Source: Thermoanaerobacterales bacterium
GTDB lineage: Bacteria > Bacillota > Thermosediminibacteria > Thermosediminibacterales > Tepidanaerobacteraceae
NCBI GenBank assembly: GCA_012840135.1
Contig: DUMA01000022.1
Coordinates: 1-64,000 of the forward strand
Length of the DNA stretch: 64,000 nucleotides
Reading direction: 5' to 3'
Below, piece after piece: positions 36,241 to 44,303 of the stretch; positions within the stretch are counted from its first letter, which is position 1, and each line of letters begins with the position of its first letter. Under the pieces are notes generated by a model, which was not told the origin of the DNA, ran no database searches, and saw only the letters and a program-made list of their open reading frames with translations. The position numbers and the translations under genes are program-made.

Positions 36241-37565
36241 TGAGGGCATATGATATTATATTAAAAAAGAGGGATGGAAAGGAACTTGATGTTGAAGAGA
36301 TAAATTTCATGATATCAGGCCTTGTAAAAGGGGATATACCCGATTATCAGATCTCTGCATTTTTGATGGCTATTTTTTTTAAAGGTATGACACCTGAAGA
36401 AATGTCAGCCCTGACTATGGCAATGGTACATTCGGGAGAGACGGTGGATCTTTCTGAAATTCCCGGAATAAAGGTGGACAAGCACAGCAGCGGCGGCGTA
36501 GGGGACAAAACTTCACTCATATTGGGGCCTATGGTAGCTGCGGCCGGGGTAACCGTAGCCAAAATGTCCGGCAGGGGCTTGGGACATACCGGCGGGACTC
36601 TTGATAAACTCGAATCAATTCCCGGCTTTAAGACAGATTTAACCCGACGGGAATTTATAGAACAGGTAAAAAATATTCAAATAGCTATTGTTGGTCAGAC
36701 AGGGAATCTGGTACCTGCCGATAAAAAACTTTATGCTTTAAGGGATGTTACAGCTACCGTTAACAGTGTTCCTCTTATTGCCAGCAGCATAATGAGCAAG
36801 AAGATCGCCGGGGGAGCTGATGCCATCGTTCTTGATGTCAAGACCGGCAGCGGAGCATTTATGAAAAATCTTGAAGATTCTGTTGAACTTGCACGTGTTA
36901 TGGTGGATATAGGTAGTATAGTAGGAAAAAAGACAATTGCCATTATATCCAACATGGACCAGCCGTTGGGACGGTGCGTGGGAAATGCACTGGAGGTAAG
37001 GGAAGTAATAGAATCGTTGAAAGGCGAGGGCCCCGATGACCTCATGGAATTATGCTTAACACTGGGCTCGCATATGATGATTCTTGCAAATAAAGCAGAA
37101 ACATTAGATGAAGCCAGGAGGAAACTAATACAAGTGTTAAAAACCGGAGAAGCTCTGAGCAAATTCAAACAGATGATTGAGCTTCAGGGTGGAAATCCCG
37201 AAGTCATATCGAATTTGAAACTTTTGCCTGAAGCACCATTCATAAGCAATTTTAATTCATATAAAAAAGGATACATACATTTTATTGATGCTCAAAAAAT
37301 AGGTATATGTGCTATGAAACTCGGAGCCGGCAGATTAAAAGTAGGAGATAAAATAGACCATTCGGTGGGGTTAGAACTATTAAAGAAAGTTGGAGATCCG
37401 GTCGATATAAACGAACCTTTAGTTAGAATTCATGCAAGGTGTCCCGAAGATGCAAAACAAACAGAAATAGATCTAGCTGAGGCTTTTGTCGTAAAAGAGG
37501 AGCCCGCTGACAGGCCCGTTTTATTGTACGGTGCTGTAACCGAGAAAGGCTACAAAGCTTTCTAG
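36240..37565 (+). CDS. pdp: Pyrimidine-nucleoside phosphorylase
   Basis: 441 residues. The family signature [17 protein letters not shown] is present, with [13 protein letters not shown] (phosphate site) and [11 protein letters not shown]. It cleaves thymidine/uridine phosphorolytically. The GTG start overlaps the punA stop (TAGTG), so deoB-punA-pdp is a coupled salvage operon. Confidence 0.96.
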   Translation: MRAYDIILKKRDGKELDVEEINFMISGLVKGDIPDYQISAFLMAIFFKGMTPEEMSALTMAMVHSGETVDLSEIPGIKVDKHSSGGVGDKTSLILGPMVAAAGVTVAKMSGRGLGHTGGTLDKLESIPGFKTDLTRREFIEQVKNIQIAIVGQTGNLVPADKKLYALRDVTATVNSVPLIASSIMSKKIAGGADAIVLDVKTGSGAFMKNLEDSVELARVMVDIGSIVGKKTIAIISNMDQPLGRCVGNALEVREVIESLKGEGPDDLMELCLTLGSHMMILANKAETLDEARRKLIQVLKTGEALSKFKQMIELQGGNPEVISNLKLLPEAPFISNFNSYKKGYIHFIDAQKIGICAMKLGAGRLKVGDKIDHSVGLELLKKVGDPVDINEPLVRIHARCPEDAKQTEIDLAEAFVVKEEPADRPVLLYGAVTEKGYKAF

Positions 37566-37571
37566 CGGATT

Positions 37572-37601
37572 GAATAACATTCCTCCTGCTTGGAAAATCT
37601 A
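37572..37601 (+). promoter_or_regulatory. Sigma-F/G-type promoter for dacF
   Basis: GAATA (37572-37576), 15 nt, GGAAAATCTA (37592-37601); one mismatch to GGNNANANTR. dacF of B. subtilis is forespore-specific. The predicted start is near 37608, just before the right arm of the inverted repeat. Confidence 0.5.
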
Positions 37602-37621
37602 TATTATGAAGGGAGGAATGT
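37577..37621. repeat. Inverted repeat over the dacF promoter and ribosome site
   Basis: ACATTCCTCC (37577-37586) and GGAGGAATGT (37612-37621) are exact inverse copies separated by 25 nt. The right arm contains the Shine-Dalgarno GGAGG of the following gene; the left arm begins directly after the -35 element. Confidence 0.9.
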
Positions 37622-37626
37622 GCTAA

Positions 37627-38796
37627 ATGTTTTTAAAGGATAAAAAAAATTATATCATATGTTTTTTAATAATTAATCTGCTTATTTTAACTGTAAATTG
37701 TAAAGCCTTCGCTCAAACTCAGCTCGATATAAAATCGCCTTCAGCTATCCTTATAGATGCTGGTACAGGAACCGTACTCTTCGAAAAGAATTCCCATCAA
37801 AGGATGGAACCCGCCAGTATTACGAAGATTATGACATTACTGCTGACATTTGAAGCTCTTGATGCTGGCAAGGTTAAGCTGACAGACAAAATAAAAGTCA
37901 GCGAGAGAGCATGGAAAACGGGCGGAAGTCAGGTTTTTTTGGGCCCGGGCGAAGAACAGACACTGGAAACATTATTAAAATGCATAACCGTGGCTTCTGC
38001 CAATGATGCTTCGGTAGCTGTGGCCGAATACATTGGAGGAAGCGTGGACGGTTTTGTAAAAATGATGAACGAAAAGGCTAAAGCCCTTGGCCTGAAGGAT
38101 ACCAATTTCATGAATCCCCATGGACTGTCCGAACCGAATCATTATACCAGCGCCTATGATATAGCGATGATGTCCAGGGAACTGGTAAAGCATCCAAAAT
38201 TTTTTACATGGTCTACGGTCTGGATGGATTATTTAGAACATACGGATAAAAAGCGCGATGCAACTATGCTGGCCAATACCAACAAGTTACTGGGCAAATA
38301 TGAGGGTCTTGATGGGCTTAAAACGGGTTTTCACCAGAAAGCCGGCTACTGTTTTGCAGGCACTGCCCGAAGGGGAGATTTCAGGCTTATCTCAGTGGTG
38401 CTGAATGCTGAAAACTCAAACCAGCGCTTTGAGGATTCGGTTAAATTATTGGATTATGGATTTGGACATTTTAATTCTATTATCATAGTAAAAAAGGGTT
38501 CGATTCAAAAGAATATACCTGTGGAAAAAGGTCTTGTAAAAGAGGTAAGTATTATTGCAGATGGCGATTTGAGCATTTTGACCGAAAAAGGTAAAGAGAA
38601 TGGAATAAATACAAGGATGGTTTTACCAGAGAAGTTGTATGCTCCTCTCAAGAAAGGGCAGGTGGTTGGAAAATTAATAGCCGAACAAAACGGTAATAAA
38701 ATAGGTGAGGTAAATCTTGTGGTTTCCCAGGATGTCAAAAAGGCTGGTATGCTGGAACTGGTAAAAAGGGTTCTGGAGAGATGGCTTGGTTTTTAA
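37627..38796 (+). CDS. dacF: D-alanyl-D-alanine carboxypeptidase (DacF type)
   Basis: 389 residues, penicillin-binding protein of the S11 family. Signal peptide in the first 29 residues; catalytic SxxK at Ser64-Lys67 (PASITKIM), SAN in the VASANDAS block, KTG in GLKTGFH. The C-terminal beta domain (PBP5_C) and an amphipathic tail end follow. It trims D-Ala from peptidoglycan stem peptides. Position between punA/pdp and spoIIAA matches dacF of Bacillus. Confidence 0.94.
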   Translation: MFLKDKKNYIICFLIINLLILTVNCKAFAQTQLDIKSPSAILIDAGTGTVLFEKNSHQRMEPASITKIMTLLLTFEALDAGKVKLTDKIKVSERAWKTGGSQVFLGPGEEQTLETLLKCITVASANDASVAVAEYIGGSVDGFVKMMNEKAKALGLKDTNFMNPHGLSEPNHYTSAYDIAMMSRELVKHPKFFTWSTVWMDYLEHTDKKRDATMLANTNKLLGKYEGLDGLKTGFHQKAGYCFAGTARRGDFRLISVVLNAENSNQRFEDSVKLLDYGFGHFNSIIIVKKGSIQKNIPVEKGLVKEVSIIADGDLSILTEKGKENGINTRMVLPEKLYAPLKKGQVVGKLIAEQNGNKIGEVNLVVSQDVKKAGMLELVKRVLERWLGF

Positions 38797-38819
38797 TTCA
38801 AAACCGCCTCTCATTTTAA

Positions 38820-38860
38820 AGCACAGAGTCGTCTTTGGCGGTACGCTGTGCTGATTTTTT
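38820..38860 (+). terminator. Terminator after dacF
   Basis: AGCACAG (38820-38826) pairs with CTGTGCT (38846-38852); GATTTTTTT follows. The loop of 19 nt is long but the T-run is good. Confidence 0.7.
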
Positions 38861-38867
38861 TCTTTTA

Positions 38868-38894
38868 GCAGGAATTTCCTTTTAACTGTAGAAT
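38868..38894 (+). promoter_or_regulatory. Sigma-H-type promoter for spoIIAA
   Basis: GCAGGAATT (38868-38876) and GTAGAAT (38888-38894) with an 11-nt spacer, matching RnAGGAWWW-N11-RNNGAAT. The spacer equals that of the spo0A promoter in this window. The spoIIA operon of B. subtilis is sigma-H dependent. Confidence 0.7.
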
Positions 38895-38927
38895 AATATT
38901 AGGTATGATGAGGGGGGTGAAACTCAG

Positions 38928-39263
38928 GTGGCCTCGACAATCAAAATAGCGGGAGATCTGATGATTGTAAACTTGAACGGTGAACTTGATCATCATACAT
39001 CCCATATTGTAAAAACCCAGATAGAAAACATTTTTCAAAATAGCTCGATAAAAAAGATATTATTTAATTTTAAAAATGTTACTTTTATGGATAGCTCCGG
39101 AGTTGGTATGATAATAGGTCGCTACAAAGCCCTACAAAAGGCAGGTGGACGGGTGGGAGTTTCAAACTTGAATAATCATACAAGAAGAATATTCGAAATG
39201 TCCGGTCTTTTTAGTATAATACCGTGTTTCGATAATGAAAAAGACGCCATTGAAAAATTGTAG
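38928..39263 (+). CDS. spoIIAA: Anti-sigma-F factor antagonist
   Basis: 111 residues, STAS domain. The phosphorylated serine is in [15 protein letters not shown]. When dephosphorylated it frees sigma-F from SpoIIAB. GTG start after GAGGGGGGTG. First gene of the spoIIAA-AB-sigF operon. Confidence 0.98.
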   Translation: MASTIKIAGDLMIVNLNGELDHHTSHIVKTQIENIFQNSSIKKILFNFKNVTFMDSSGVGMIIGRYKALQKAGGRVGVSNLNNHTRRIFEMSGLFSIIPCFDNEKDAIEKL

Positions 39264-39274
39264 GGGGTGATTCT

Positions 39275-39715
39275 GTGGAATTATTAAATGAAATGCAACT
39301 TGATTTTTTGAGCAAATCTGAGAATGAAGCATTTTCAAGGGTGGTTGTGGCAGCCTTTGCTTCTCAATTGGATCCTACTCTCGATGAACTGGCAGATATA
39401 AAAACTGCCGTATCGGAGGCTGTAACAAACTCCATAATTCACGGTTACGAGGACAAGCCCGGCATAATCAGGATCAAGTCTAAGCTTTACGAACATAGGA
39501 TCGAAATTGTTGTCCAGGACTGGGGGAAAGGGATAGAAGATATAGAAAAAGCGAGGCAACCTCTATGGACCTCAAAACCAGAACAAGACAGATCGGGAAT
39601 GGGTTTTACCATTATGGAAAGCTTCATGGATGAGCTGGAAGTAGAATCATCGCCCGGATCAGGGACTCTGGTAAAGATGGCTAAGAATTTTAAGAATGGC
39701 AAATATTTGAGGTAA
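39275..39715 (+). CDS. spoIIAB: Anti-sigma-F factor, serine kinase
   Basis: 146 residues, GHKL ATPase fold. N box [22 protein letters not shown]1 box [15 protein letters not shown]2 region [15 protein letters not shown]. It binds sigma-F and phosphorylates SpoIIAA. GTG start after AGGGGGTG; its stop overlaps the sigF region. Confidence 0.98.
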   Translation: MELLNEMQLDFLSKSENEAFSRVVVAAFASQLDPTLDELADIKTAVSEAVTNSIIHGYEDKPGIIRIKSKLYEHRIEIVVQDWGKGIEDIEKARQPLWTSKPEQDRSGMGFTIMESFMDELEVESSPGSGTLVKMAKNFKNGKYLR

Positions 39716-39720
39716 TGCCT

Positions 39721-40443
39721 ATGAATCCAAATGATACTATAGAATTGTTAAAAAAAGCCAAACAGGGGGACAGCAAAGCCAAGGATGATTTGGTTTCACT
39801 TAATCTTGGGCTTGTATGGAGTATAGTAAAGAGGTTTAACAATAGAGGTTATGAACCGGAGGATTTGTTTCAAATTGGCAGTATAGGCCTTTTAAAAGCA
39901 ATAGAAAAATTTGATTTTTCCTATAACGTAAAGTTTTCTACATATGCCGTTCCTATGATAATGGGAGAGATCCGGAGATTTTTGAGAGATGACAGACCTG
40001 TTAAAGTGGCAAGGTCTCTGAAAGAACTATCAATCAAGGCTCAGAACGCCAAAGAAACTCTGACTAAAGCTCTTGATAGGGAACCGACCATCAATGAACT
40101 GGCCGAAGAAATCAATACTTCGCCCGAGGAATTGGTAATGGCCTTAGAGTCTTCACAGGCACCAGTTTCATTAAATGATGTGGCTTTTCAGGATGATGGT
40201 TCTCCTATATATTATATCGACCAGATCGATACCGATGAAATCCATCAAAATCAATGGCTGGATAGGATTGCATTAAAAGAAGCTTTGTCTAAATTGAGCA
40301 GGCAGGAAAGGCAGATTATTGTTTTAAGGTATTTCAAAGATAAAACTCAGATGGAAGTTGCCAGGTTGTTAAAAATAACTCAGGTACAGGTTTCCAGAAT
40401 GGAAAAAAAGATTCTAAATAAAATTAAGGAATTAATTTCTTAA
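39721..40443 (+). CDS. sigF: RNA polymerase sigma factor SigF
   Basis: About 240 residues. Region 2 (NLGLVWSIVKRFNNRGYEPEDLFQIGSIGLLKAIEKFDFSYNVKFSTYAVPMIMGEIRRFLRDDR) and region 4 (SRQERQIIVLRYFKDKTQMEVARLLKITQVQVSRMEKKIL) are complete. First forespore sigma factor. The ATG at 39721 has GAGGT 6 nt upstream and is preferred to the ATG at 39715, which overlaps the spoIIAB stop. Confidence 0.98.
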   Translation: MNPNDTIELLKKAKQGDSKAKDDLVSLNLGLVWSIVKRFNNRGYEPEDLFQIGSIGLLKAIEKFDFSYNVKFSTYAVPMIMGEIRRFLRDDRPVKVARSLKELSIKAQNAKETLTKALDREPTINELAEEINTSPEELVMALESSQAPVSLNDVAFQDDGSPIYYIDQIDTDEIHQNQWLDRIALKEALSKLSRQERQIIVLRYFKDKTQMEVARLLKITQVQVSRMEKKILNKIKELIS

Positions 40444-40465
40444 AGCCAGAGAAAGGCTTTTTTTT
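40441..40465 (+). terminator. Terminator after sigF
   Basis: AAAGCC (40442-40447) pairs with GGCTTT (40455-40460), followed by T residues to 40465. Its T-run abuts the -35 of the next promoter. Confidence 0.8.
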
Positions 40466-40495
40466 GTATAAAAAATTCCATATTACGCAATAATA
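40466..40495 (+). promoter_or_regulatory. Sigma-F/G-type promoter for the dodecin/spoVA set
   Basis: GTATA (40466-40470), exactly 15 nt, CGCAATAATA (40486-40495), nine of ten to GGNNANANTR. The predicted start lies about 14 nt before the first ATG. Fits forespore expression, as for spoVA in other spore-formers. Confidence 0.6.
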
Positions 40496-40515
40496 AACAT
40501 GAGGTGAATTATTAA

Positions 40516-40713
40516 ATGAGATTGATTCAAAAGCGAATAACTATAATGATACTTGTTATATTATTTATGGTTTCGGGATTTATAATCGCAAAAAATATTT
40601 ATTATAACAAAGTGCCAAAAAGCGCCAAACTTGTATTGCATTTAGAGAATAACGATCATATAACGGGAAAAAATAAAATTGTAGATTCAGATAGAGGAGG
40701 GTGTATTACATGA
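40516..40713 (+). CDS. Small single-pass membrane protein in the spoVA set
   Basis: 65 residues: basic N terminus, one membrane helix (ITIMILVILFMVSGFIIAKNIYY), then a polar 35-residue tail that would lie outside the cytoplasm. GAGGTG precedes the ATG. It overlaps the dodecin ATG by 4 nt (ATGA), so the two are translationally coupled. I recognise no family; the promoter upstream suggests forespore expression. Confidence 0.65.
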   Translation: MRLIQKRITIMILVILFMVSGFIIAKNIYYNKVPKSAKLVLHLENNDHITGKNKIVDSDRGGCIT

Positions 40714-40922
40714 CTGTAAAAGTAGTAGAAGTAGTGGGTGAATCAAAAAATAGCTGGCAGGAAGCTGTAGAAAATGCGGTGAAAGACGCCAGCAAGACAA
40801 TAAGAAATATTTCCGGGGTGGAAGTTTTAAATAATACTGCCAACGTTCAGAATGGAAAAATTGTCGAATATAAAGCCGATGTAGCAATTGCCTTTAAAGT
40901 AGATGGTTCAACTGAAGCTTAG
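40710..40922 (+). CDS. Dodecin family protein
   Basis: 70 residues matching dodecin: VKVVEVVGESKNSWQEAVENAVKDASKTIRNISGVEV and the C-terminal strand YKADVAIAFKVD. Dodecins form dodecamers that store flavins (or CoA) in bacteria. The ATG at 40710 is 6 nt after GAGGAGGG; the GTG at 40701 overlaps it. Followed by a terminator-like hairpin and then spoVAC. Confidence 0.92.
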   Translation: MTVKVVEVVGESKNSWQEAVENAVKDASKTIRNISGVEVLNNTANVQNGKIVEYKADVAIAFKVDGSTEA

Positions 40923-40952
40923 AAAAACGGGCACGCAAGTGCTCGTTTTTAA
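40923..40952 (+). terminator. Terminator-like hairpin after dodecin
   Basis: AAAAACGGGCAC-gcaa-GTGCTCGTTTTT pairs over 12 positions with one G-T wobble, ending in a T-run. spoVAC starts 24 nt later, so the hairpin may act as a partial attenuator if the forespore promoter upstream drives spoVA. Confidence 0.75.
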
Positions 40953-40975
40953 AACAAAAAAAGGGAAGATTTTAA

Positions 40976-41425
40976 ATGCAAAAACTAACAAAAGAACAAC
41001 AGGATTATCAAAACTTTGTCAAACAAAAAAGACCAAAACCGCCTCTTTTAAAAAACATCCTTATGGCTTTTATAGTAGGCGGATTAATTTGTGTTGTTGG
41101 ACAGGTAATAATGAATTTTTATATTTCTAGAGGCATGAGTCCCAAAGAAGCGGGAGCTCCCACCTCCGCCACTATGGTATTTTTAGGAGCTTTTCTTACC
41201 GGCCTTGGAGTATACGATAAAATAGGTAAAAGAGCAGGTGCTGGTTCTATCGTGCCAATTACGGGTTTTGCCAATTCTATCGTATCACCTGCCATGGAAT
41301 TCAAAAGAGAAGGTTATGTGTTTGGAGTTGCGGCTAAAATGTTTGTGGTGGCAGGGCCTGTCATAGTATATGGTATGTGCTCTGCTGTAGTTATAGGATT
41401 AATCTATTATATTTTAAAACTATAG
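40976..41425 (+). CDS. spoVAC: Stage V sporulation protein AC
   Basis: 149 residues, about four membrane helices. Seen: AFIVGGLICVVGQVIMNFYI near residue 30 and VPITGFANSIVSPAMEFKREGYVFGVAAKMFVVAGPVI. SpoVA proteins form the dipicolinic acid channel of the spore inner membrane; SpoVAC acts as a mechanosensitive subunit in Bacillus. Confidence 0.96.
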   Translation: MQKLTKEQQDYQNFVKQKRPKPPLLKNILMAFIVGGLICVVGQVIMNFYISRGMSPKEAGAPTSATMVFLGAFLTGLGVYDKIGKRAGAGSIVPITGFANSIVSPAMEFKREGYVFGVAAKMFVVAGPVIVYGMCSAVVIGLIYYILKL

Positions 41426-41436
41426 GAGGAACCATC

Positions 41437-42447
41437 TTGGCAGGTAAAAAAATGGGTTTACAAACAATCAGATTTCAAAATCCTCCATCAATCATTGCAA
41501 CTTCTTCTATCGTTGGACCTAAAGAAGGTCAGGGCCCATTAAAAGATTATTTCGACCTTATTTTAAATGATAATATGTACAAAGAAAAAAGCTGGGAAAA
41601 GGCTGAAAGAAAAATATTAAAAGAAGCCGTAGAAATGGCTATTAAGAACAGCAATCTCCCTTATTCCAAAATAGAATATTTTATTGCTGGGGATCTTTTA
41701 AATCAAATTATATCTGCAGGATTTGCCGCCAGAGAATTAGGCTTTCCGTTTTTTGGAATATACGGGGCTTGCTCTACTGCAGCTGAAGGACTGGGCCTCG
41801 GGGCAATAATTATAGATGGAGGATTTGCAGACAACCTGGTGGTGGCCACTTCAAGTCATTACTGTACAGCCGAAAGACAGTACAGATTTCCGCTGGAACT
41901 GGGAAATCAAAGCCCCCCCACAGCACAATGGACCGTCACCGGTGCAGGAGCCGCTGTAATATCGTCCAGACCGCAAAATCCCAGAATAACATATGTCACT
42001 ACCGGTAAAGTCATAGATATGGGCGAAACAAACCCCAACGATATGGGTACTGCCATGGCGCCGGCTGCCGTGGATACCATAGTGCGCCACTTCAATGATA
42101 CAAACAGGACGCCCGATGATTACGACCTTATTGTCACCGGAGATTTAGCCAGCATTGGAAAGGATATTGCGGAAGAGCTTATAAAACAAAAAGGTTTCGA
42201 TGTATCAAATAAGTACACCGACTGTGGGTTAATGATTTTCGACCCACAGCAGGATGTCCATGCTGGCGGTAGCGGATGTGCTTGCGCAGCAGTAGTGACA
42301 TTCGGGTATCTTTATAAAGAAATGATGAAAGGTAAATACAACAGAATTTTACTGGTAGCAACTGGCGCACTTTTAAGCACCACGAGCACCCAACAGGGTG
42401 AAACCATTCCTTGTATTGCTCATGCGGTTGCTATAGAAAACCTTTAG
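41437..42447 (+). CDS. spoVAD: Stage V sporulation protein AD
   Basis: 336 residues, thiolase-like fold. Seen: FQNPPSIIATSSIVGPKEGQGPL, GIYGACSTAAEGLGLGAIIIDGGFADN, TVTGAGAAVISS and HAGGSGCACAAVVTFGYL. SpoVAD binds dipicolinic acid. The TTG start at 41437 is 6 nt after AGGAGGA; the earlier ATG lies inside spoVAC. Confidence 0.97.
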   Translation: MAGKKMGLQTIRFQNPPSIIATSSIVGPKEGQGPLKDYFDLILNDNMYKEKSWEKAERKILKEAVEMAIKNSNLPYSKIEYFIAGDLLNQIISAGFAARELGFPFFGIYGACSTAAEGLGLGAIIIDGGFADNLVVATSSHYCTAERQYRFPLELGNQSPPTAQWTVTGAGAAVISSRPQNPRITYVTTGKVIDMGETNPNDMGTAMAPAAVDTIVRHFNDTNRTPDDYDLIVTGDLASIGKDIAEELIKQKGFDVSNKYTDCGLMIFDPQQDVHAGGSGCACAAVVTFGYLYKEMMKGKYNRILLVATGALLSTTSTQQGETIPCIAHAVAIENL

Positions 42448-42469
42448 GTTTTAGAGGAGACTATGTGAA

Positions 42470-42823
42470 ATGGATTATATTATGGCATTTGTAATAGGCG
42501 GATTAATTTGTGTAATAGGCCAGATTCTTATGGATACGACCAAATTGACTCCTGCCCATGTTCTGGTTTTGTTTGTTACTCTGGGAGCTGTATTAAGTGG
42601 ATTGGGACTTTATCAACCTCTTGTTGAAATAGGAAAGGCAGGAGCTACTATACCGCTGACCGGTTTTGGTCATACTTTGGTGACCGGTGTAATAGAAGAA
42701 GTAAATAAGAGGGGTTTGCTGGGAATCTTTACAGGTGGTCTAACATCGGCTGCTGCCGGGATAACAGCTGCGGTGGTATTCGGATATTTAATGGCGGTTC
42801 TGTTCAATCCTAAATCCAAGTAA
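42470..42823 (+). CDS. spoVAE: Stage V sporulation protein AE
   Basis: 117 residues, membrane protein: AFVIGGLICVIGQILMD (shared with SpoVAC), VPLTGFGH-type block IPLTGFGHTLVTGV and a C-terminal helix. Equivalent to SpoVAEb. Completes the AC-AD-AE core sufficient for DPA uptake in clostridia. Confidence 0.96.
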   Translation: MDYIMAFVIGGLICVIGQILMDTTKLTPAHVLVLFVTLGAVLSGLGLYQPLVEIGKAGATIPLTGFGHTLVTGVIEEVNKRGLLGIFTGGLTSAAAGITAAVVFGYLMAVLFNPKSK

Positions 42824-42903
42824 AAAGGTTCAAAGTAATTTAACAGAAGCGGATGTTATTTAGAAATATTTCTGCTTTTCTATGCATTATAAAGGAGAAA
42901 AAG

Positions 42904-43284
42904 ATGTTTTTAGACATAACAGGAATAATCTTTACAGTTTTAATTGTAAGTCCCCGCTACTGGTTTTTAGTTCTTAGCATATCTTTAATAGAACTGATTT
43001 TTTCTATTTTTATTACCATTGTGTTTCACTTTGGAGTTACCGAAGTAATTGCTGGAGGCATTTTTTCATCAATCGTTTGGACACCTGGAAAAAAGGAATT
43101 TTTGCAATTGGTAGGTCCCCTTTTTTTGTTAATCACCGGTTTGGGTTCATTGAATCGCAATGAAATACTTTGGTTCGATCTAATCAACCCTCTGGCTAGC
43201 TATAAAAAACCATGGCCGGTTATGATGATAAAAACAGCTATTTTCAGGTTGATTGTTTTCTTCTTTTTCTTTACAGGCAATTAG
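42904..43284 (+). CDS. Unrecognised hydrophobic membrane protein
   Basis: About 126 residues from the ATG at 42904 (AAAGGAG 6 nt upstream), with three to four membrane helices and a strongly aromatic C terminus (LIVFFFFFTGN). It lies between spoVAE and the activase genes. I recognise no family. It could belong to either group; spacing (80 nt after spoVAE, 38 nt before the next) does not decide. Confidence 0.6.
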   Translation: MFLDITGIIFTVLIVSPRYWFLVLSISLIELIFSIFITIVFHFGVTEVIAGGIFSSIVWTPGKKEFLQLVGPLFLLITGLGSLNRNEILWFDLINPLASYKKPWPVMMIKTAIFRLIVFFFFFTGN

Positions 43285-43322
43285 AATGATGGATAGGATT
43301 ACTGAGAGGTGTATTTGACATC

Positions 43323-44303
43323 ATGAAAATTGGGATTCCCAGAGCGCTGTTTTTTTATCATTATTATCCATTGTGGGAGAGTTTTTTTAAGGATTTAGGG
43401 CAGGAGGTTGTTTTATCAAATCCCACAAACAAACAAATACTAAAAAATGGTATAGAAGTAGCTGTGGATGATGCATGCCTCCCTGTGAAGCTTTTTCACG
43501 GCCATGTGAGAGATATCGCCGGCAGAGCGGATGTCATATTCATTCCAAGGATAATAAGCATTGAACCGAAAAAGTATATTTGTCCTAAATTTCTTGGTTT
43601 ACCAGATATGATAAAACACAATCTGCCTGATTTACCACCTGTCATGGACATGACACTCAATTTGTACAATACAAAATTAAATATATTGGAACATTTTTTT
43701 GAAATAGGTAAGTACCTAAATAAAACACGTTTGGAAGTGATGAAAGCCTATTATGTTTCACATAAAAAGTTTTCATCATATAAAAAACACTTGAGAAAAT
43801 ACAGTGTTACACCTTATGAAATCTTAACTCAAAAAAATATCAAAACAATAAAACCCGATTTTACAGTTTTACTGCTGGGACATCCATACAATCTTTATGA
43901 TGACTTTATCAGTATGAATCTGATTAAAAAACTGCAGAAAAGAAATGTGAAAATAATAACATATGAAATGTTGAATGAAAAAAAAATAGTCCGGGGAACA
44001 AAAAAACTCACCAAAGATATGTTCTGGACGTTGGGTAATAATATTCTTGGATGTGCCTATTATCTTTTAGAAAATAGAAAAATCGATGGCATCATTCATG
44101 TGGCATCTTTTGGATGCGGTCCCGATTCTCTGGTCGGTGAACTTTTAGAGCATAAAGTTATTAGAGATTATAAAATACCTTTTTTGTACCTGACACTAGA
44201 TGAGCACTCCGGAGAAGCTGGATTTAATACCAGACTTGAAGCGTTTATAGATATTCTTGAAGGGAGAAAATTCAGTGAAAATAACATTTCCTCACATGGG
44301 TAA
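43323..44303 (+). CDS. CoA-dehydratase activase-associated protein (DUF2229-like), first copy
   Basis: 326 residues. Opens KIGIPRALFFYHYYPLWESFFKDLG with SNPTNKQILKNGIEVAVDDACLPVKLFHGHV, and ends CGPDSLVGELLEH...YLTLDEHSGEAGFNTRLEAF, the pattern of the DUF2229/acyl-CoA dehydratase activase-related family. Relatives are domains of large fused activase proteins and resemble 2-hydroxyglutaryl-CoA dehydratase subunits. Conserved Cys residues may hold an iron-sulfur cluster. Overlaps the next gene by 29 nt. Confidence 0.8.
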   Translation: MKIGIPRALFFYHYYPLWESFFKDLGQEVVLSNPTNKQILKNGIEVAVDDACLPVKLFHGHVRDIAGRADVIFIPRIISIEPKKYICPKFLGLPDMIKHNLPDLPPVMDMTLNLYNTKLNILEHFFEIGKYLNKTRLEVMKAYYVSHKKFSSYKKHLRKYSVTPYEILTQKNIKTIKPDFTVLLLGHPYNLYDDFISMNLIKKLQKRNVKIITYEMLNEKKIVRGTKKLTKDMFWTLGNNILGCAYYLLENRKIDGIIHVASFGCGPDSLVGELLEHKVIRDYKIPFLYLTLDEHSGEAGFNTRLEAFIDILEGRKFSENNISSHG

